NCBI RefSeq assembly: GCF_000424585.1
Contig: NZ_AUKE01000023.1
Location: 1 to 48,897 of the forward strand
DNA length: 48,897 nt
From: Butyrivibrio sp. MC2013
GTDB lineage: Bacteria > Bacillota > Clostridia > Lachnospirales > Lachnospiraceae
Direction of reading: 5' to 3'
The notes below the pieces were generated by a model. It worked only from the letters and a program-made list of their open reading frames with translations. It made no database searches and was not told the DNA's origin. This document shows, in pieces, positions 41,019 to 48,897 of the stretch. Each line of letters starts with the position of its first letter. Within the stretch, counting starts at the first letter, position 1. The position numbers and the translations under genes were made by a program.

Positions 41019-41453
41019 ATGAGAAATATTGTGAGAAGATTATCTGGGCTGCTAGTACTGCTGGCTCTATTGATCACGGCATGCGCTTCATCAAAGCCCC
41101 AGACCATGACACTGTCTCTTGAATCCAATCAGACCACAGGCTATAGCTGGACGCTGGCCCAAGAGCCTGAGCTATTCGATGTTCAGGACGAGTATATTGA
41201 GAAGGATCATTCCGAGGATATGGTAGGTGTGGGAGGACAGCATATTTTTACTCTTACTCCCAAAATGGCCGGCAAGACCGAATTGACTTTTACCTATGCG
41301 CGTCCCTGGGAGGATCCAGAGACTGATACTACAGTGATCGAATATACTGTCATTGTATCTGATAAGATGAATATCACAGTAGAGTCCAGCAGATTTGCAG
41401 GGGGCAACGATATAAACGATGTTCCTGTGATACCGGATCCTGTCATTAAATAA
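41019..41453 (+). CDS. Chagasin-like (I42) cysteine-protease inhibitor, lipoprotein
   Basis: A 144-residue lipoprotein (lipobox LITAC at about residues 19-23). The mature part has the three chagasin loops: NQTTGYSW, GVGGQHIF and ARPWEDP. Such proteins block papain-family cysteine proteases. ACGGGAGGA precedes ATG 41019. It may protect the cell surface from proteases of neighbours or hosts. Interesting next to a genome that also carries a papain-fold toxin at 16410, though no link is shown. Confidence 0.88.
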   Translation: MRNIVRRLSGLLVLLALLITACASSKPQTMTLSLESNQTTGYSWTLAQEPELFDVQDEYIEKDHSEDMVGVGGQHIFTLTPKMAGKTELTFTYARPWEDPETDTTVIEYTVIVSDKMNITVESSRFAGGNDINDVPVIPDPVIK

Positions 41454-41459
41454 ATCCAA

Positions 41460-41604
41460 ATATATAAAATAATCAAGATAACCCACCACCTTTAGGTGGT
41501 GGGAATATCTTGATTACGGGTGCGGGGTTATAAGCCCCGTACCCGTAGAACTGCGTCAGCAGTGATTTTATAACGAGCAAAAAGCGAAGCGTTTGCGAGT
41601 TTAA
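41460..41604 (+). repeat. 145-bp dispersed repeat, copy A
   Basis: Matches 48567-48711 at 144 of 145 positions; the single difference is C or T in CCCCGTA(C/T)CCG. It contains a long hairpin (AATCAAGATA.CCCACCACC/GGTGGTGGG.TATCTTGATT) and a CGGGGTTATAAGCCCCG hairpin. It ends 16 bases before the MATE gene start. It may be a non-autonomous IS200/IS605-like element. Confidence 0.9.
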
Positions 41605-41620
41605 CGTAAGGTTACTAGCG

Positions 41621-43027
41621 ATGAATAATGATAATAAAAAGACTGTAGGGCAGGTTGATCTTATAAACGGCCCTATCATGAAGTCTATACTTGTATTTAC
41701 AATCCCCATATTTATCTCTATCCTTTTTCAGCAGCTCTACAATGCTGCTGATACAGCTATTGTAGGGAACCTTCTTGGAGAGGATTCCCTTGCTGCCATT
41801 GGCTCTGTATCATCCCTCTTTGACCTCATCGTACATGTTGCCACCGGTCTTTGCAGCGGATTTGGTATAGTCATTGCCAGGTCTTATGGATCAGGGGACA
41901 GAGAGAGGCTGGGCAGGTCCGTAGCAGGAGCGCTGATCATAGGCGTCTTTACTGTGATCATTCTTACTATTATCAGTATCAGCTGCCTGCCATATCTCAT
42001 GAGGCTGATCAATACACCTGATGCAATCTTTGATGAAGCTTTAAGCTATATCAGGATAGTGACCTCATTTCTTATAGTGACCTTTAGCTATAACCTTTTC
42101 TCCGGCATGCTCAGGTCCATAGGCAATTCTTTTATGCCTCTGGTATTCCTTATTATATCGTCTGTAACCAATATCATATTGGATTATAGCTTCATAGCAC
42201 TGCTCCATACAGGTGTGGAGGGAGCTGCAGTAGCGACAGTGATATCCCAGGGCCTGTCTGCGCTTTTATGCCTTGTTTATCTGATCCGCAAGGTGGATAT
42301 ACTGATCCCCAAAAGGGAGCATTTTTCGCTGGACGTCGGGCTTATGAAGGAGCTGGCAGGTCAGGGCTTTGCCATGGTGCTCTTGACCTCCATTGTGAGC
42401 CTTAGCTCTGTTATATTACAGTCAGGCATAAACGGTCTGGGCAAAGAAACTATTGCTGCCCATGTGGCGTCCAGGAAGCTCTTTAGCCTGGCAGCACTGC
42501 CTTTTATATCTCTGCCCAATTCCGTATCTGTATTTATCTCTCAGAACAGGGGAGCTGATAAGGGTGAGAGGATCATTAGAGCCATGAACTATTGCTATAT
42601 ATTCTTTGCAGCATGCGCTGTAGTGGTATCCCTTGTCATATGGAACATAGCTCCCATTCTGGTACATTTGATCACTGGTTCAGATAATCCTGTGATCATC
42701 ACTAATGGATCCAGATATCTCTATGTACTGGGGCCGTTCCTTGGAGTCCTTGGCGTGATCAATACCACAAGGTTTTCTCTCCAGGGCATAGGCTACAAGA
42801 TCATTCCTGTGGTATCCAGCGTTATAGAGCTTATAGGCAAGATACTCTTTGTCCTCTTCCTGATACCAAGATATGAGTACGGCGCAGTCATATGGTGCGA
42901 GCCTGTTATCTGGCTCTTTATGGCTATGCAGCTGATCATAGCATGGTATAGCAATGACTATATTAGGGGACTGATGCACAGAAGAGAAGCTTATAATGCA
43001 AATGCAGTTAGTGGGGGACCGGATTGA
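41621..43027 (+). CDS. MATE-family efflux transporter
   Basis: A 468-residue membrane protein with twelve predicted hydrophobic helices and the typical opening GPIMKSILVFTIPIFISILFQ followed by LYNAADTAIVGNLLGEDSLA. Two homologous halves are visible. It exports drugs or metabolites by Na+ or H+ exchange; the substrate is unknown. The dispersed repeat ends just upstream. Its stop overlaps the start of the next gene. Confidence 0.9.
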   Translation: MNNDNKKTVGQVDLINGPIMKSILVFTIPIFISILFQQLYNAADTAIVGNLLGEDSLAAIGSVSSLFDLIVHVATGLCSGFGIVIARSYGSGDRERLGRSVAGALIIGVFTVIILTIISISCLPYLMRLINTPDAIFDEALSYIRIVTSFLIVTFSYNLFSGMLRSIGNSFMPLVFLIISSVTNIILDYSFIALLHTGVEGAAVATVISQGLSALLCLVYLIRKVDILIPKREHFSLDVGLMKELAGQGFAMVLLTSIVSLSSVILQSGINGLGKETIAAHVASRKLFSLAALPFISLPNSVSVFISQNRGADKGERIIRAMNYCYIFFAACAVVVSLVIWNIAPILVHLITGSDNPVIITNGSRYLYVLGPFLGVLGVINTTRFSLQGIGYKIIPVVSSVIELIGKILFVLFLIPRYEYGAVIWCEPVIWLFMAMQLIIAWYSNDYIRGLMHRREAYNANAVSGGPD

Positions 43028-43812
43028 ATAAGGGGAAAAGATTTTTGAGAATTGTTTTATTGTTACTTACCATTTGCTGCCTTGTATACTCTGTAATCGT
43101 CTACAGGGTGGGCAGCGGTACCTTTTCATTTGTGATATGGATAGGGGCTGCAATATTTTGGGGCATAGCCTATTATCTGTTCGGCCATGGCAGGTGGGTT
43201 AAGCTCCCCCTTGGCCTTAGGACTACAGTATGCCTTTTGCTGTCACTGATATTTGTTACAGCTTCCATATGCATGACTTTAATGGTCAGCCATTTTGGGG
43301 ACAAAGGGGAGAAGGACCTGGATTATATAATAGTCCTGGGAGCCCAGATGAGATATTACGGCCCCAGCATCATCTTTAAATACAGGCTGGATGCTGCCTA
43401 TGATTATCTCATGGACAACCCGGATACAATCTGCATCATATCAGGTGCTCAGGGAGCCAATGAGCCCATCAGCGAAGGCGAGGGCGGAAGAGATTATCTC
43501 ATAGCAAGGGGCATCAGCTCTGACAGGATCCTGGCAGAGACTCGTGCCAGGGATACCGGGGAAAATATAGAATATTCCCTAAGCCTGATAGAAGAGGATA
43601 CTGTTAGTGATTCTGATTCTTATGCTACCGGGCTGAGGATTGGGATAGTGACCAATAATTTTCATGTATTCAGAGGGATGCATCTGGCCATGGCTCAAAC
43701 TGAGAGGGAGGTCTATGGCATTGCTGCATATACCATGCCCCTATATCTGCCCAATAATATGATCCGGGAATGCTTTGGCATCCTGAGGGACCTGCCTAAG
43801 ATGAGACTATAG
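43024..43812 (+). CDS. YdcF/ElyC-like (DUF218) membrane protein
   Basis: A 262-residue protein with about three N-terminal hydrophobic helices and a DUF218 domain: DYIIVLGAQ, ISGAQGANEPISEG, and VTNNFHVFRGMHLA near the end. Relatives act in envelope or lipid-carrier metabolism. The TTG start (43024) overlaps the MATE stop (TTGA), with GGGGG upstream, so the two genes are coupled. Confidence 0.82.
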   Translation: MNKGKRFLRIVLLLLTICCLVYSVIVYRVGSGTFSFVIWIGAAIFWGIAYYLFGHGRWVKLPLGLRTTVCLLLSLIFVTASICMTLMVSHFGDKGEKDLDYIIVLGAQMRYYGPSIIFKYRLDAAYDYLMDNPDTICIISGAQGANEPISEGEGGRDYLIARGISSDRILAETRARDTGENIEYSLSLIEEDTVSDSDSYATGLRIGIVTNNFHVFRGMHLAMAQTEREVYGIAAYTMPLYLPNNMIRECFGILRDLPKMRL

Positions 43813-43862
43813 TGCAACCTAGCCATGTTTTAGAAATGATTATTAAGGGAGAGTGTATATAG

Positions 43863-45839
43863 ATGAAAAAGAAAAGTTTAATTGGAAAAATGATGATAAT
43901 GATCCTCCTGACTGCCTCTCTGGCAGGCTGCGGAAATGCCAAAAAGCCTGACAATAGTCAGAACTTTGCAGGTGGAAAGCCTCTTTCAGGAGACGACTCC
44001 TCTAAAGAAGCTTCTGATGATAGCACAGAGGAAGTAAGGGAAGAAGCTGAAGATGAATCTGCTGCCGTGGAAGATGATGCCTCTGATGGATCAAATCCTG
44101 GGGATAATATTTATCTCAAGGAGCAGTATTCTTCAGAAGAAATATGCATAGTGGATCAGACAGGGGATCTTCAAGGCTATTACAAGAGTGATGATATCAA
44201 GAAGATATTTAAAGATAATAATAGTATATATGTGCCCGAAGACTTTTATCTGGAGCATGACGGGATACTCTATTACACCGCCTATGAAGATGGTAATTAT
44301 GGCAATAATGCTATTTTTGCCATAGATCCTGTAAGCAGCGAGATGAGCAAAGTATTTGATCTTGGAGATAATGTTTACCTGGACTGCTTTGATTACTATA
44401 ATGGCAGGATCTGTATGTCACTACTCATAGGAGAGTATGGCACCAGGAGGGAATATTCCAATTATACTATTATCCCCTCGGATAGTGCTTCATCTTTTGA
44501 AATCAGTGAAGATCATAGCCTGGATGCCTTCTGCGATGCTCTAAGCGATTATGATTACAGCTACTACAGAAGCAGGAATAATCGCGAAGCTTTTGAAAGG
44601 GTACTTGATGAAGTGGGTTATTTTATCAAGGGCCGGGATGATGACTACTTTATGATCAGGGCTGATGGCAGCGCCGATATGGTAAAGGGGATACCCTCAG
44701 TAAACGGTCATATAGAGAGCTATGATAGTCATAACATTATCTATGTAGAGCAGAATGATAATTATAAAGATATCGCCATCTACAATATAGACTGCGAGAC
44801 AGGTGACTGCAGGGCTCTTGACATTGATATGGGTGGCTATGAATTTGCAGCCTTTGAAGATGGCATTTTATATTATATTCTCACTGATGACAGTGAGTAC
44901 GGTATGCCTGTAAGGGAGCTCCATGCATATAATATGGAATCAGCTTCTGACAAGGTTCTTTGCAAGGGCAGCAAAAAGCCCGGCACTCAGTACCTAACAG
45001 CTCTTGATACACTGATAGTTAATAGCGGCAAGGTCTTTTACAAGGATTATGAGGGTGGAAGCCTTGGCTGGTATATGGCAGACCTGTCTAATGGAGAGCT
45101 GGATCCTGTGAGGCTGGATATAAGCCTTAGCCAGATCGATACCTTTAATTATGGAACAGTAGATCATATCAGCCGCACAGAGAAATGTCCTTATTGCGGT
45201 ACTCCTCTTGATAAGGCTTATGCAGAGATCCTGGTATTATCAGATGATATTTCGCCTAAAGCAGGCGAGATAAATGCTGCTATCAGAGAGCATATGGAGA
45301 AGAGTACGGCGCCGGATCCTAATTGGGATGAATATCTTAGTGAAGATGAATGCGAAGGACATCTTGAAGCGCCTGTTATCTATTGCACCACCAATGATTA
45401 TAATATTTCCAAGGTCAGGATCCTTGATGACAGATATCTCACAGTGGATATTGACGGATATTGGTTTGGCGGCGGTGCTCACGGCTATCCCTCCAGAGAT
45501 CAGATGATATTTGATCTGCAAAGCGGAGTAGAGGTGACCCTGGCAGATTTCTATAAGGGAAGCGAAGAGGATTTCAAGGCTCTTGTAGCCACTAAAGTCC
45601 AGGAAGACCTAAAGAGCTATGAGGCAGATGATTTTGAGGGTAGTCCTTATTTCTCAACAGATACAGAGGCTATATATAACGATGCCTATGAATCAGCCAA
45701 TATGGAAAATGTATATATAGATGAAAATGGCGTGACAGCATATTTCTATCCCTATGAGCTTGGCGCCTATGCAGCCGGCTTTATAGATATTCCTGTGAGT
45801 TTTGAGGAACTCCTTGGAAGAGACTGCCTGGGAGAGTGA
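43863..45839 (+). CDS. Lipoprotein with DUF3298 domain
   Basis: A 658-residue lipoprotein (lipobox LAGC, about residues 20-23). A long acidic linker follows, then a middle part of repeated strand pairs (DUF5050/propeller-like), a CPYCG motif at about 442-446, and a C-terminal DUF3298 domain (VDIDGYWFGGGAHGYPSRDQ then DFYKGSEEDF). It is probably cell-surface or sensing. No clear ribosome site was identified for the start at 43863; the start is set by the signal peptide. Ligand unknown. Confidence 0.75.
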   Translation: MKKKSLIGKMMIMILLTASLAGCGNAKKPDNSQNFAGGKPLSGDDSSKEASDDSTEEVREEAEDESAAVEDDASDGSNPGDNIYLKEQYSSEEICIVDQTGDLQGYYKSDDIKKIFKDNNSIYVPEDFYLEHDGILYYTAYEDGNYGNNAIFAIDPVSSEMSKVFDLGDNVYLDCFDYYNGRICMSLLIGEYGTRREYSNYTIIPSDSASSFEISEDHSLDAFCDALSDYDYSYYRSRNNREAFERVLDEVGYFIKGRDDDYFMIRADGSADMVKGIPSVNGHIESYDSHNIIYVEQNDNYKDIAIYNIDCETGDCRALDIDMGGYEFAAFEDGILYYILTDDSEYGMPVRELHAYNMESASDKVLCKGSKKPGTQYLTALDTLIVNSGKVFYKDYEGGSLGWYMADLSNGELDPVRLDISLSQIDTFNYGTVDHISRTEKCPYCGTPLDKAYAEILVLSDDISPKAGEINAAIREHMEKSTAPDPNWDEYLSEDECEGHLEAPVIYCTTNDYNISKVRILDDRYLTVDIDGYWFGGGAHGYPSRDQMIFDLQSGVEVTLADFYKGSEEDFKALVATKVQEDLKSYEADDFEGSPYFSTDTEAIYNDAYESANMENVYIDENGVTAYFYPYELGAYAAGFIDIPVSFEELLGRDCLGE

Positions 45840-45886
45840 ACTCTTGTTGGACGCCCTGTTCTTATTTCATTTGGGAGAAGACTTAT

Positions 45887-45967
45887 ATGGACAAAATACG
45901 AGATTATCTAAAGGCAAACAGCAATGTGCAAAGCCAATGCTGCATGGTAACTGATATCCGGCGATGA
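45887..45967 (+). CDS. Possible 26-residue peptide
   Basis: ATG 45887 with a GGGAGAAG about 11 bases upstream opens MDKIRDYLKANSNVQSQCCM then VTDIRR. It may be a small protein; no family is recognised. Confidence 0.3.
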   Translation: MDKIRDYLKANSNVQSQCCMVTDIRR

Positions 45968-45994
45968 TCTGCGGCTTCATATGAGAAAGGACAA

Positions 45995-46930
45995 ATGATG
46001 AATAATAAAATGAAGATGATCTATATCGTAATAGCTGCGCTGCTGGTCACTAGTTTTGGCCTTCTCATCATCTTGTTCACAGGATCAGGTAAAAAGACCA
46101 TATCCCAGGAATTTACTGACACAAGAGCATATCGCACAGCTATAGATGTGATCTATGATGATCTCAATATGCTCATAGACCCTGTTGTACGTGATCCGTC
46201 AGGGACCATGGACTATGAAGCTCTTAGATCTGAAGCAGCAGCTGTATATACAATGGTCAATGATAAGAGGCAGTCTATGGGGCTTAAGCCCCTTGTGTGG
46301 GATGCAAGGCTGGAAGAGTCTTCTTTTATCAGAGCAGAGGAGCTGGCATATACTTTTGATCATACCAGGCCCAGCGGTGAAGCCTGGTATATGGCAGATC
46401 CTGAGTATATCTACGGCGAAAGTATCTATAAGGGCTACAAGAGCGCAGAGGCTTTTGCTGATCTATGGCTGGATAACAAGGCTGACAGTGATAACTTTCT
46501 ATGTGATTTTTTTACCAGGATAGGTATTGGAATATATGAAGATGCTTCAGGATACTGCTACTGGGCAGCCTGCTTTGGCTGCGACAGTATAAAGGTGAGC
46601 ATGATGGGCACCGGGCGCGGTGCAGACGTATGGATACTTCAAGACACGGATGCTAACAGGACTATGAGTACCTGGGGGCCCGCCATGATAAAGCTGGATA
46701 AGACTGATGATATGTCTGCTTCGTATATACCTGTGGCTGCCGATAAACACTATTTATTCAGGATGATTGATGAAGATGAAATCTATTATGAGTGCAAGAT
46801 AGACCGGCTTCTTGCGGGCTGGACAGTCTCCATCGAGAGCTCTGAGGATGGATATGAAGACATATTGAAGGTATATGATGACAATGGCGAGCTTGTATCA
46901 GAGAATATTCTATTTAGGGTCGCTTTGTAA
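45995..46930 (+). CDS. CAP (SCP)-domain protein
   Basis: A 311-residue protein with an N-terminal membrane anchor (about residues 7-28) and a CAP/SCP domain at about 80-190: VNDKRQSMGLKPLVWDARLEESSFIRAEELAYTFDHTRPSG with the family His and Glu residues, and YCYWAACFG at the end. A further strand-rich C-terminal part follows. Extracellular. Function in bacteria is not settled. Confidence 0.82.
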   Translation: MMNNKMKMIYIVIAALLVTSFGLLIILFTGSGKKTISQEFTDTRAYRTAIDVIYDDLNMLIDPVVRDPSGTMDYEALRSEAAAVYTMVNDKRQSMGLKPLVWDARLEESSFIRAEELAYTFDHTRPSGEAWYMADPEYIYGESIYKGYKSAEAFADLWLDNKADSDNFLCDFFTRIGIGIYEDASGYCYWAACFGCDSIKVSMMGTGRGADVWILQDTDANRTMSTWGPAMIKLDKTDDMSASYIPVAADKHYLFRMIDEDEIYYECKIDRLLAGWTVSIESSEDGYEDILKVYDDNGELVSENILFRVAL

Positions 46931-47056
46931 TAAGCAATGACAGATAATCTGCCGATATAGGAAACGAGATGTTTTCTGACTTTACCTGATATCGTAGTTA
47001 TGAAATGCAGAAGCTTTCTGATATACGGTAATGTAGTTACCCGAAAGGCGGCAGAA

Positions 47057-47866
47057 ATGAGAAAATCAGCCCTTATTATATGTTTGCTATTATCAGTTTC
47101 GCTTATTGCATGCTCGTCAGCTTCCGTGAATGAGCCAAGCGAGGTTTATCCCGCAGCCAGCAGCGGCGGGATCAAAGAGGATGCTGCAGAATTAAATGCA
47201 GAAGATACATCTGCCGGGGAAGAGACTCTTCAGGACATAACAGCTTCTTCTGATGGGAGCTTTGAACTGACAGTAGAAGAAAGAGAGTTATCTGATGAGG
47301 AAAAGGATAATTATATTTCTTCCTATAACGCACTGATGCTGGATGGCAAGGGCTATATGCTAAAGACTGCGTCTATGCTCTTTGCTTTTGGAAGTGATGG
47401 TAAGAGCAGTTATACAGAAATCTGTGCTGATGATGGCACTGTATACTATGCTTACTATAGCTCAGATACCGGAAGCTATGCCAGGATCCTGGAAGATGGA
47501 GAATATCATGTATATCATACAGACGAATCGGATTTGTCTACTGCTGAGTCAGACGGTAATCTGTCCCGGGATAATATGAAATACTATGGCTATGCTCTTT
47601 CTGATGGCCAAAAATATGATGTGATATACAGCACTCTGGATTTTTCCTCCGATCGTCAGGACATCTATCTTTACTACGACGGCTATGAGCTTGCAGGCTA
47701 CAATTATGATGTTTTGGGAGTTACAGACAGTGGGCAGATGGGCAGGCTTAGCCCCTGGGATGCAGAGCTTCCCGTTGACATGCAGACAGTAGATGAAGAG
47801 ACCACATATGATGATATCAGTGAGAAAATGATAACAGCTCTGGAAGAAAACGGCTATTTTGATTAA
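47057..47866 (+). CDS. Hypothetical lipoprotein
   Basis: A 269-residue lipoprotein with lipobox SLIAC (about residues 15-19) and an acidic Ser/Glu-rich linker. The remaining part is made of strands with many Tyr and Asp (YYAYYSSDTGSYARIL). I recognise no family. ATG 47057 follows AAAGGCGG; the frame's earlier Met at 47000 would hide the signal peptide. Confidence 0.7.
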   Translation: MRKSALIICLLLSVSLIACSSASVNEPSEVYPAASSGGIKEDAAELNAEDTSAGEETLQDITASSDGSFELTVEERELSDEEKDNYISSYNALMLDGKGYMLKTASMLFAFGSDGKSSYTEICADDGTVYYAYYSSDTGSYARILEDGEYHVYHTDESDLSTAESDGNLSRDNMKYYGYALSDGQKYDVIYSTLDFSSDRQDIYLYYDGYELAGYNYDVLGVTDSGQMGRLSPWDAELPVDMQTVDEETTYDDISEKMITALEENGYFD

Positions 47867-47958
47867 ATAATACATACTTTCGCGATCATAATGATTATGA
47901 TACTATATAAAGCATAGAGGTAAGCCATTGACTATATACGATGGCTTAAGTTTTATAA

Positions 47959-48031
47959 GGGGCATTAGCGCAGTTGGGAGCGCATCACACTGGCAGTGTG
48001 GGGGTCACGGGTTCAAGTCCCGTATGCTCCA
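47959..48031 (+). tRNA. tRNA-Ala(GGC)
   Basis: A 73-nt cloverleaf. Acceptor GGGGCAT/ATGCTCC with one G-U pair, D-stem GCGC/GCGC, anticodon stem TCACA/TGTGG, anticodon loop CTGGCAG with GGC at 34-36, T-stem CACGG with GTTCAAG loop, discriminator A. CCA is not encoded. A T-run follows directly, acting as a terminator. Confidence 0.95.
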
Positions 48032-48132
48032 TTTTTTTATTGATGATTCTTTGAAGGATTAAAACCCGCATTTATAGGGTTTTAATTTTTGGATAAGAGT
48101 TAGATTATGCTAACAGTATATCGGGAGAAATT

Positions 48133-48495
48133 ATGAATATTAACGTTTTGGTCATATTGATATTACTGCTTGTTTTTGCTTTAGCGATAAGAGGCTCTAT
48201 AAAGCATTTACGAGGACAGGGAAGCTGCTGCGGAGGCGGCAGTTCTACAGTCAGAGAAGCTGATAAAAAGTTAAATGGTCCTGTTATCCAAAAGAAAGTT
48301 TTTGGGATCGATGGAATGCACTGCGAAAATTGTACTGAGAGGGTGAAGCGGGCTCTCAACAGGATAGATGGCATATCAGCAAAGATTAACCTTAGAAAAA
48401 AGGAAGCTCTGGTCCTCTATGAGAAGGAAGTGGAGGATGATATCCTTATCGCTGAGATTGAGAGACTGGGCTACAAAGTGATCTCTGTTAAATGA
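48133..48495 (+). CDS. FeoB-associated-like / heavy-metal-associated protein
   Basis: A 120-residue protein. An N-terminal hydrophobic helix (residues about 4-19) and GSCCGGGSS match FeoB-associated Cys-rich proteins. Residues about 53-118 form an HMA domain with the metal site GMHCENC. It probably binds copper or another soft metal at the membrane and could pass it to an exporter. No metal ATPase is in the window. Confidence 0.8.
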   Translation: MNINVLVILILLLVFALAIRGSIKHLRGQGSCCGGGSSTVREADKKLNGPVIQKKVFGIDGMHCENCTERVKRALNRIDGISAKINLRKKEALVLYEKEVEDDILIAEIERLGYKVISVK

Positions 48496-48566
48496 CAGTT
48501 CATCGGATATATGAGTTTGTCTATAGTCTGTTATTGTGAAAAAGTTGATAGCCATTAATTAGTCTT

Positions 48567-48711
48567 ATATATAAAATAATCAAGATAACCCACCACCTTT
48601 AGGTGGTGGGAATATCTTGATTACGGGTGCGGGGTTATAAGCCCCGTATCCGTAGAACTGCGTCAGCAGTGATTTTATAACGAGCAAAAAGCGAAGCGTT
48701 TGCGAGTTTAA
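48567..48711 (+). repeat. 145-bp dispersed repeat, copy B
   Basis: Near-identical to 41460-41604 (144/145), same orientation. Flanking bases differ, so the repeat ends are well defined. Confidence 0.9.
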
Positions 48712-48742
48712 TGGAACAAATGAGCCCTATTGATCATTGAGG

Positions 48743-48784
48743 AAGCTGATAAATAAAGCGATAAGCTTTATTTATTGGCTTTTT
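48743..48784 (+). terminator. Terminator
   Basis: AAGCTGATAAATAAAGC pairs with GCTTTATTTATTGGCTT across GATAA, followed by TTT. No gene is seen from 48712 to the end; it may end a transcript of the repeat. Confidence 0.7.
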
Positions 48785-48810
48785 GGAATATATGGCATTT
48801 ATGTGAACTA

Positions 48811-48858
48811 CTCGGTAATTGAATTACCGAGCATCAAGTGCGCACGGCTGACGCCGTG
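48811..48858. repeat. Two palindromes near the window end
   Basis: CTCGGTAATT, one base, AATTACCGAG (48811-48831) is a perfect 10-bp inverted repeat. CACGGC, four bases, GCCGTG follows at 48843-48858. They lie in an apparently gene-free stretch. Confidence 0.5.
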
Positions 48859-48897
48859 TAGGTCTTGGGTGCGTCCATAACACCAGTACTGTTTTTT

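Noticed and set aside
41460..41604. TnpB-associated guide RNA (omega RNA)
   Set aside because: No tnpB or tnpA gene lies at either copy, so only a non-autonomous relationship can be suggested.
47928..47956. TTGACT/TTTTAT as the tRNA-Ala promoter
   Set aside because: The -10 would end only 2 bases before the tRNA 5' end, leaving no room for a normal start.

Overview
The window looks like a chromosomal segment of a low-to-mid GC, motile Firmicute of the Lachnospiraceae (Butyrivibrio-like). This is inferred from strong AGGAGG ribosome sites, two chemoreceptors, an M32 carboxypeptidase, two c-di-GMP-I riboswitches and Tn916-type integrase/excisionase genes. No 16S gene is present, so the genus is not fixed.

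Layout. 1-1660: an IS4-type insertion sequence with 17-bp inverted ends that cuts the 5' end of the next gene. 1660-5400: an accessory cluster with a nuclease-like protein, an HD hydrolase, and a four-module protein (PARG, macro domain, an unnamed domain, deoxyribosyltransferase-like domain) for ADP-ribose/nucleotide chemistry. 5470-18517: the most interesting block, all on the plus strand. It holds a GTPase with a membrane tail, a c-di-GMP riboswitch plus small HTH gene, a WYL regulator, two tandem dynamin-like GTPases, two paralogous small proteins (one membrane-anchored), a 1071-residue HerA/FtsK-type ATPase with an internal hydrophobic segment, and two toxin/immunity pairs (papain-fold Tox-PL and an HNH-like nuclease) whose toxins share an N-terminal leader. 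Four copies of GACA-N5-TGTC, each exactly 21 nt before a -10-like box, precede the transcription units and tie them into one regulon. I propose this is an undescribed c-di-GMP-linked toxin delivery or conflict system.

18530-24600: an integrative mobilizable element (XRE regulator, relaxase, MobC, a palindrome-rich candidate oriT, two regulators, excisionase, RHH protein, tyrosine integrase). 24600-26941: a truncated SDR remnant, GNAT acetyltransferase, peptidase S51-like protein and CatA-like acetyltransferase. 27000-34250, mostly minus strand: chemoreceptor plus orphan substrate-binding lipoprotein, M32 carboxypeptidase, and a second chemoreceptor behind its own c-di-GMP-I riboswitch. 34250-48897: Sll1717-type ATPase, pRiA4b ORF-3-like protein, decayed remnants, zinc-ribbon and DUF3574 proteins, flavodoxin-like reductase, glycerate kinase, chagasin-like lipoprotein, MATE transporter, YdcF-like protein, DUF3298 lipoprotein, CAP protein, a further lipoprotein, tRNA-Ala(GGC) and a heavy-metal-associated protein. 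A 145-bp repeat occurs at 41460 and 48567.

How the parts work together. In the 5.5-18.5 kb block the WYL protein probably acts on the shared palindromes, while c-di-GMP sets read-through into the HTH gene and possibly the operon behind it. The dynamins and GTPase suggest membrane work, the ATPase a motor, and the toxins the cargo. The second riboswitch places a chemoreceptor under the same second messenger.
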